Assembly: GCF_964340395.1 (NCBI RefSeq)
Contig: NC_135559.1
Span: forward strand, 645,001 to 707,000
Source: Glandiceps talaboti
Taxonomy: Eukaryota > Hemichordata > Enteropneusta > Spengelidae
Direction of reading: 5' to 3'
DNA length: 62,000 nt
Positions 54,932 to 62,000 of the stretch are shown piece after piece. Position 1 is the first letter of the stretch; every line of letters begins with the position of its first letter. The position numbers and the translations under genes are program-made. The notes beneath the pieces are model-generated. The model had not been told where the DNA came from, did no database searches, and saw nothing but the letters and a program-made list of their open reading frames with translations.

Positions 54932-55929
54932 GTAAGTGAGTCGATAAGTGATAGACCACCTATAACCTCTTAATACTGTTTAAATATGGTCACCATGGGA
55001 ATGGTTTGTGCTCACTTTTTCAAATCTTAAATCTAAAACTATACTTCTCAGATACAATATTTGGTTTAGGTACACCTCTGTAGGATTACCTTTTTTGAGG
55101 TGAGATCAAAGTCTTCATTATTAGCAATTAGGTATACATGGCCAAGGGCGGTAGATGCAGAATAACAAATGTTATATATCTTTGTATTACCAATGTTGAA
55201 ATTTTAAACTTACCTAACCATAGAGAGAAGTTACTTAGAGCTTTAACTAAACAGAAGTTTTTTTTAATAGAAAGACAATAGTCAATATTGTAATGTGCCA
55301 AGAATTTCTGAAGCCAGCCTTGTCAATAGATAATGACATTAACTGATAATTACATGACATCATAGAGAGAATGTGGTATTATCCAAAGACCATCAAAACG
55401 TTGTTGTTTGTAAATCATGGCACAGTGTTTAGACCAATGAAATGTAAATCCATGTATATGCTAAAGTAACCCATGATCAGCTGTTTGTGGTACAATTTTA
55501 ATCAAGTGGCAGGTTTAGAGTTTTAGCATGACTTGATGCATTATTGATATTGCGTAATTGTTGATCGTATCTTGTAATCTGTGTCTCCTTACATAAAATA
55601 TCAATGTAAATGTAATCTATAGTATACGGTAATTGTAAACCACCTAGGGTAGAAAAAACCCCAGTGATTCTATTAATTCGGAGGATTGCAAAATTTAAAC
55701 TCTTCAAGATTGAATGTAAGATTAGTAAGTTACGTGAATTACTTGTATCGATTTATTGTCATCGGTATTCACATCTCGTAACTTTCATCATCATCATGCA
55801 TATATTAGTTAGCTTTCATCAAAGAGTGTCGTGCTGTCAGTTACTGTCAAATATCCAAACGGATGCCTCGAGTTATTATAAGTTATTATAAGGTATACAA
55901 GTTATGTATCCACTTAGTTGTTTATGCTA
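54932..55929. other. Unassigned DNA
   Basis: A minus-strand micro-segment at 55213-55245 also has a good acceptor and a GTAAGT donor, but only ten codons. No array. Confidence 0.45.
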
Positions 55930-55971
55930 CTGTCTGTCTGTCTCTGTCTGTCTGTCTGTCTGTCTGTCTGT
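55930..55971. repeat. (TGTC)n microsatellite
   Basis: About ten TGTC units with one TCTC interruption. Confidence 0.95.
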
Positions 55972-56263
55972 GCACATGATCAATTTCTTTTAGTTTTTGA
56001 CAGCTAGAAACCAAATTAAAGCAGTCTGTATCAAATGTCACACACATACACATACAATAAAAACAAATATTTTTGAATACAAATATGTTAGTGTATGTAT
56101 CTAAACCTATATTGTAATTTATCACCTGACAATAAGTTATAAAGTTGATGGTTAAAAGGAAGCATCTATTAATTGGATGTTTGGTGTAATACTGTAAAGA
56201 ACGTCGTAAAAATGAAAGTTTATCTAATAAACAGCTACCATAAAATGTCACTCCATAAATTAA

Positions 56264-56500
56264 TTTGGTCACGAAAAAGCACTACTTTATCACTGTATGA
56301 CTACTATAAGACATGAGGAAAGTGTCTTTGCAACTTTCCAATTTATTAGTTTGCGTCTTTATAACAAGTTTACTCATTTTGTCGACGTCAAATTGCATGA
56401 CTCAATCGACAACATACAGGATATAAAATTGACGGTTCTTAAATTAGAAAACTTACTCGTAATAAATGGAGAAACCTTTGACGGAGAATCGTTCGCTTAA
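56264..56500 (+). CDS. Candidate terminal exon or small gene, unrecognised
   Basis: Open from a stop at 56261 to TAA at 56500. The first ATG is at 56297, giving 67 residues. About two thirds of the codons begin with a purine and the C-terminal half is acidic and well mixed (NKFTHFVDVKLHDSIDNI, then KLENLLVINGETFDGESFA), unlike the AT-rich chance frames elsewhere. There is no signal peptide or membrane segment and no recognised domain. Possible acceptors inside it (AG at 56311 or 56346) would give a shorter terminal exon. I could not link an upstream exon in phase. Confidence 0.35.
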   Translation, partial: FGHEKALLYHCMTTIRHEESVFATFQFISLRLYNKFTHFVDVKLHDSIDNIQDIKLTVLKLENLLVINGETFDGESFA

Positions 56501-56644
56501 AAAATACAGGTTTAAAAAAGTTTGGATGTTTTTAGTGTATGTGATAAACTTTAGCAGTCAATTTTATAACAAGGATTGACACTTAGTCAACTGTTGATAA
56601 GTTGGATCTCTCTTGAGTAAAGTAGCGGAAGAATGTAATGTAGC

Positions 56645-57545
56645 ATGGTGGACTGAAATGTGTGTCGGACAGAAATGTCATATGGGGGATTGAAATGTTG
56701 TGTGGTGGTCTGAAATGTTGTGTGGTGGACTGAAATACTGCATGATGGACAGAAATGTCGTATGGTGGACAGAAATGACTTATAGCAGACAGAAATGCCG
56801 TATGGCAGACTGAAATGTCGTATGATGGACTGATATGTGGTATGGTGGACAGAAATGTCGTATAGTGGGCTGACATGTTGTATGGTAGACAGAAATGTCA
56901 TACAGTTGACAGAAATGACGTATGACGGACTTGACAGACTGAAGTGTCCTGTTGTAGTAAAATGATGTGTCACATTGTGACAGTCTTGACTGTCTTAAGA
57001 ACGACTGAAATGTCAAACGGCAAACTGAAATGTCATACGGCAAACTGAGATGTCATACGGCAAACTGAAATGTCATACGGCAAACTGAGATGTCATACGG
57101 CAAACTGAAATGTCATACAGCAAACTGAGATGTCATATGGCAAACTGAAATGTCATACTGCAAACTGAGATGTCATACGGCAAACTGAGATGTCGGATGG
57201 CAAACTGAGACGTCAGATGGTGGACTTAAACGTTGCATGGTGGACAGAAATATCATATGGTGATCTTAAACTTTGTATGGCGGACTGAAATATCGGATGA
57301 TGAACTGAAATGCCGTATGTTGGACTGAAACGTCGTATCATGAAATGCGTACAGACCGAAATGTCGCGTGGTAGACTGAAATGTGTGGTGGATTGAAATG
57401 TCGTCTGATGGATTGAAATGTTGTGTGGTGGATTGAAATGTCGTCTAAGGCATTGAAATGTTGTATGGTAATCTTAAACATCGTATGGCAGACTGAAATG
57501 TCATATGTTGAACTGAAATGTAGTATGGTGGGCTGAAATTTCGTT
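56645..57545. repeat. 20-bp minisatellite with an internal 40-bp higher-order block
   Basis: About 43 copies of a unit near 'gtatggtggactgaaatgtc'. Flanking copies are diverged. The middle block (57003-57215) is homogeneous ('catacggcaaactgaaatgt') and alternates gaaat/gagat, giving a 40-bp higher-order period. A ~65-bp non-repeat segment interrupts it at about 56935-57000. The 87-128-codon minus frames rich in His-Ser-Thr (period 20 residues) arise because the unit lacks stops. Confidence 0.95.
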
Positions 57546-57930
57546 TGTAATACTATGTACTATTCCGAGATATATTGATATTAATCCTGGTGAGAATGAG
57601 GTCATTTGAATACTTTGTTCCTAATTATCACTTGATATACATTACAATCCAACGCCAAATATGACACAGTGGTATTCAATCTATTTGGTGTGCATTTGAT
57701 ATGCGATACAATGGAAAAATAGAAACTCCATCTTCCGACCTTTGTGTGTCGCAGAATGCGAGGAGATATGTTGAAACTTTTAAGATTTTTGGGTATTATG
57801 ACTAATAAGATGCTGGCTTTCTGCCATTGAACATATCTGAAAGGACACACAGCCAATCATTTACCACGTGGATATTAGGGAGTATACATTCACCAACAGC
57901 ACACTCAGTAGTTATAACACCATCGATTCA
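57546..57930. other. Unassigned DNA
   Basis: A minus-strand frame at 57602-57856 (84 codons) has no recognised domain. Confidence 0.5.
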
Positions 57931-58154
<224 letters not shown>

Positions 58155-58965
58155 GCATTCGACGCGTCTAGAGAACCTATCTCAAACTAAAATAACACTA
58201 TAATGAAGGAACGGCACAACTTGCGTATGAATATATGTATGCATATTACACTATCATTGCATTTTGTATAAAACCGTGACAGCACTAATATACAATTTCA
58301 ATTTCACAAATACTAGAAGTACAGGAAAATGTAGACAGACAGGGACAAGGAGATTATTGTCAGGGAGAGAGAAATAATAAGGTGTGTATGTTGTTTGTGT
58401 ATCTAAAGACAGCATGGCATGGACAGGAAAGAAAAGAAAGTGCAGTCCAATCTCATTTTAATTCCTAGAAGTCGTCAGCCTTATATTACCAATCAATGCT
58501 GGCAACGAGCTTTCAGCTGAAATCAAAAATGTGATTGTGTTGGTGAAAATAAGTTAATAAAACCGTCAGAACTGAAGTGATAACAGGTAAATCCACTTAG
58601 GCTGTAAATTAATGTGTACTAGTCACGAGTGTCGACTATAGATAGGATACATATGTTGACTAACGATTTGGACAAAAGTGTAGTAGGAACAGGGCTACCT
58701 TTAACTGTAATCGGATCAAGGTGAGGGAAACGAGTTAACTTTGTGATTGGAACTGGACTGACTTGTGAAGTGATCTGAAAGATGCCGCAAGAATAAAGAC
58801 TTAGCCGACATGAAATTAAAAAATGAATATTAGATGGATTTATTATCAAGTTAATCTTATATAAATATTTATTGATCGCTGATAACAGTCACAAAAAATT
58901 GCATATGTGTGGAAGAATAAATACAATTGAAATAAAAAACCTGACACAAAAAAGTCATCTGGCTT
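58155..58965. other. Unassigned DNA
   Basis: No supported gene. Confidence 0.5.
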
Positions 58966-59295
58966 TTTTTTACTAACACTGCTACATCTTATCGTCTGGC
59001 TCAACAGAAACCTAAGTATTAACATTGCTACAATTTGTCGTCTGGCTCAACAGAATCCTAAGTTTGCTACAATTTGTCGTCTGGAGCAATAGAAACCTAA
59101 GTACTAACATTGCTACAATTTGTCGTCTGGCTCAACATGAACAGAAACCTAAAATAAGTACTAACATTGCTACATTGTATCGTCTGGCTCAATAAAAACC
59201 TAATTACTAAACATAGTTGCATTTTGTCGTCGTGCTCGACCAATATCTCTGTTGGTAAGATTTTTGTCAAGTCGACTATGTTTTCTTTTAGGTCT
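58966..59295. mobile_element. Foldback repeat family, locus E (amplified left arm)
   Basis: About six minus-oriented units (core 'aacattgctacaatttgtcg' then 'tctggctcaacagaaaccta') run from 58970 to about 59235. One plus-oriented unit end follows ('gttggtaagatttttgtcaa' at 59253-59272). The right tail, 'ctatgttttcttttaggtc', aligns with the tail of locus A. Here the left arm is expanded, the mirror image of locus B. Confidence 0.72.
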
Positions 59296-60249
59296 TGTGC
59301 TTTTAATTGTACTACAACGCTTAACAAACAATAACTTCCAAATTTTCATGACCTCTTTATTAGATTTACAAAATTGACTGCTTGTGAAAAAGTAAATACT
59401 AAAACCAAAAATGTTCAATCTATTTTTTATTTGAACCGTAATTGACTCGTACCAAGTAAAGTGAAAGGAAGCGGAACGAAGTAGCAAAATGACACTAGCA
59501 CAGCAACTATGAATGGTTGATGACACCGAGTTCGAAACATAATATTTTTAATTTCGTTCAAGTTTCAAATTTGATTCCTGTATCCATCTAAGCTGGAAAG
59601 CAAACAACTGGATATTAAACCCCTAGAAATATCTATTCGAGATCTGAAAATCCCAAAAAAGGGATTTGAATGTGGTTGATCAATATATATGCATCAAAGT
59701 AACTCGTCAATTTAAACTTTGTAATTCACGCTAACGACAACGGCCTGGCATGAATTTCGTCGTCAATGGCAACGCCTATACTATTGATAAAGTTCATACA
59801 CCCGTAGAGTGTAGTGATCCATAATACATCAGGTGATATATCATTAGGACCAACTCAATAACTTTATATAATAAATTCTGTATACACAGCTCGGCTTTAA
59901 CAAGGAAATGATGTTACTATGTGTAGAGGCGAGTTTATCGAAAGCTTTATTGACTCAAGTTGTTTGGTTAAAGTTAGAAGATGCACTGTAATCACTGTCG
60001 TGTCAATTTATTCTAAGGGGACTATTATGTTTGTTGAGAAGAGGATATAGAGATTGCTTAATTTAGACAGAAGGCACAGAACAAGCTATAAACTAAGCAA
60101 AGTAACCAATGGATCTTCTAAACTAAGTTAAATAACCAATTAATCTTGCAGACCAGTAAAACAACCAATTAATCTTGTAAACTTTAATGTTGTCTTATAT
60201 ATCTCAACATGCAATGTAAAAGTCTGACTTAATTTAATTCAGTGATTTT
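59296..60249. other. Unassigned AT-rich DNA
   Basis: Three diverged copies of 'aactaagtaaataaccaattaatctt'-like sequence (about 60090-60180, period near 40 bp) form a small array. Nothing else is seen. Confidence 0.5.
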
Positions 60250-61370
60250 GAGTTCCTTATTGCCATATTCTCAGTTTCTTATTGCCATGTTCTCAGTTCC
60301 TTATTGCCATATTCTCTGTTTCTTATTGCCATATTATCAGTTCCTTATTGCCATATTCTCAGTTTCTTATTGCTATGTTCTCAGTTTCTTATTTCCATAT
60401 TCTCAGTTTCTTATTGCCATGTTCTCAGTTCCTTATTGCCATATTCTCTGTTTCTTATTGCCATATTATCAGTTTCTTATTGCCATATTCTCAGTTTTTT
60501 ATTGTCATATTCTCAGTTCCTTATTGCCATATTCTCAGTTTCTTATTGCCATATTCTCAGTTTCTTATTGCCATATTCTCAGTTTCTTATTGCCATATTC
60601 TCAGTTTCTTATTGCCATATTCTCAGTTTCTTATTGCCATATTATCAGTTTCTTATTGCCATATTCTCTGTTCCTTATTGCCATATTCTCAGTTTCTTAT
60701 TGCCATATTCTCAGTTTCTTATTGCCATATTCTCAGTTTCTTATTGCCATATTCTCAGTTTCTTATTGCCATGTTCTTAGTGTCTTATTTCCATATTCTC
60801 AGTTTCTTATTTCCATATTCTCAGTTTCTTATTGCTATGTTCTCAGTTTCTTATTGCCATATTCTCAGTTTCTTATTGCCATATTCTCTGTTCCTTATTG
60901 CCATATTCTCAGTTTCTTATTGCCATATTCTCAGTTTCTTATTTCCATATTCTCAGTTTCTTATTGCCATATTCTCAGTTTCTTATTGCTATGTTCTCAG
61001 TTTCTTATTTCCATATTCTCAGTTTCTTATTGCCATGTTCTCAGTTCCTTATTGCTATGTTCTCAGTTTCTTATTTCCATATTCTCAGTTTCTTATTGCC
61101 ATGTTCTCAGTTCCTTATTGCCATATTCTCTGTTTCTTATTGCCATATTATCAGTTTCTTATTGCCATATTCTCAGTTTTTTATTGTCATATTCTCTGTT
61201 CCTTATTGCCATATTCTCAGTTTCTTATTGCCATATTCTCAGTTTCTTATTGCCATATTCTCAGTTCCTTATTGCCATATTCTCTGTTCCTTATTGCCAT
61301 ATTCTCTGTTCCTTATTGCCATATTCTCAGTTTCTTATTGCCATATTCTCAGTTTCTTATTGCCATGTTC
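60250..61370 (+). repeat. 22-bp minisatellite, about 51 copies, stop-free in three frames
   Basis: The unit is 'cagtttcttattgccatatt' plus 'ct'. Variants affect a few positions (ttcc/tttc, ccatatt/ccatgtt, tctcag/tctctg). Because 22 is not a multiple of 3 and neither the unit nor any of its variants makes a stop on the plus strand, all three plus frames stay open (frames of 390, 379 and 273 codons). Each reads the same 22-residue hydrophobic period in different phase (SYCHILSFLLPYSQFLIAIF plus SV). A larger block seems duplicated: the variant series near 60260-60500 recurs near 61025-61200. I favour a non-coding array. Confidence 0.95.
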
Positions 61371-61475
61371 CCACATTTGTATATCGACGAAAACAAAACA
61401 TTTCGGCTTATTAATACCTGAGGAAGGCGGAGACTCACTCCGATATTCGGTAGTAATGCACTTCTCCTGTTTCAG
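61371..61475. other. Structured tail of the 22-bp array
   Basis: Contains 'aaacatttcggcttattaat' followed by 'acctgaggaaggcggag' and 'ctcactccg'. GGAG/CTCC can form a hairpin. Sequences of this kind (CGAAA...CCTGAGGAAGGC) resemble tails of dispersed repeats that I have seen in animal genomes, but I cannot name the family. The CTGAGGA word is not followed by GAAA, so this is not a hammerhead. Confidence 0.35.
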
Positions 61476-61570
61476 TTATTTGCGTCTACTTATACTAGGT
61501 AGTGTTAGGTGGTTATATATTACCAGACACTTATCAACGGAGAACGTAGGGGACAAACTAGATGTGATAG
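61476..61570 (+). CDS. Candidate internal exon, unrecognised
   Basis: A textbook acceptor ('cacttctcctgtttcag', ends 61475) and donor ATAG|GTAAGTC (from 61571) bracket 95 bases that are open in one frame with coding-like usage (LRLLILGSVRWLYITRHL, then STENVGDKLDVI). If unspliced, the frame continues with similar composition (KSKSDSSPRLDVNHFDVGYV) to TGA at 61651, so a terminal exon 61476-61653 is an equally good model. The same frame runs upstream through the 22-bp array without a stop, which I take as coincidence. No family is recognised. Confidence 0.35.
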
Positions 61571-61653
61571 GTAAGTCAAAAAGCGACTCTTCTCCTAGAT
61601 TAGATGTTAATCATTTTGATGTTGGCTATGTACAGCCCTTTACTAATTTATGA

Positions 61654-62000
61654 CAATATGCTTTGAATTTAAAGCGAGCGCTACATTGCAAACGAGCACC
61701 ATTTGACTATACACATATACTGTAAAATAAAACATAATATGTTTTGATCTCCACTTTGTCATCGCGTCTTTTAAATCGTGCACTACATTTAGATAAAGTA
61801 TCTTTTGCATGAAATCAACCACTGAGTATCTGTTGATATCAGCCATGCTCCAACTGTACAATGGATATATGTTTTCACTTTTTAAGTTTCACATGTTTTA
61901 AGTTTAGAAGGTATATGTATAAGTACTGCAGGTATAGTCTATTATATTTGACTTCAATCATGTATACATCTTTTACACTGACCTTTATAGTACACACTTG
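61654..62000. other. Unassigned AT-rich DNA
   Basis: Nothing recognised to the end of the window. Confidence 0.55.

Noticed and set aside
55213-55245. 33-bp minus-strand micro-exon with good splice signals
   Set aside because: Only ten codons, with no linked exon and no coding bias beyond chance.
61405-61445. CTGAGGA with a following hairpin, tested as a hammerhead
   Set aside because: No GAAA box after the hairpin, so the catalytic core is incomplete.

Overview
This window looks like nuclear DNA of an animal, most likely a marine invertebrate (a lophotrochozoan is my guess, at low confidence). The evidence is indirect: AT-rich composition, no long non-repetitive open reading frame, no operon-like gene packing, eukaryotic splice-signal pairs around short open segments, and very dense micro- and minisatellites including long (TA)n, (TGTC)n, (GA)n and (CATA)n tracts. 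I recognise no complete gene. No tRNA, rRNA or CRISPR array is visible, and no transposase or reverse-transcriptase domain can be read.

Layout. 0-8 kb: four (TA)n blocks, a 180-bp island between two of them that carries a well-formed type-I hammerhead ribozyme fold at 1763-1807, a GTT/CTT tract and a recent 77-bp tandem duplication. 8-22 kb: a 21-bp minisatellite, TGTC tracts, the first member of a foldback repeat family (15.8-16.2 kb) and a 53-bp array. 22.4-24.3 kb: a 2-kb element with long inverted ends. 25.5-26.7 kb: a foldback member with a ~43-bp array of about 20 copies. 31.9-45.6 kb: a dense succession of minisatellites (51, 24, 35, 41, 41, 20, ~80-95 and 36 bp), two more foldback members and a pentanucleotide block nested inside a larger repeat. 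46-48.3 kb: GA/GACA tracts, a ~50-bp repeat with CA and CT runs nested in it, and a ~112-bp repeat. 48.5-56.5 kb: the least repetitive stretch, holding most of the exon-like segments on both strands. 56.6-61.4 kb: a 20-bp array, a long TGTC tract, a fifth foldback member and a 1.1-kb, 22-bp array.

The two strongest observations are the hammerhead ribozyme and the dispersed foldback family. The latter has five loci in 62 kb. Each has minus-oriented units of a ~42-bp module on the left and plus-oriented units on the right, with very different copy numbers per arm. This resembles the architecture of foldback DNA elements, whose inverted ends are built of tandem repeats. Protein-coding calls are tentative. 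They rest on reading-frame openness, purine-first codon bias judged by eye, and splice-site context, all of which also arise by chance in 62 kb. Coordinates of repeat edges are accurate to roughly 10 bases.
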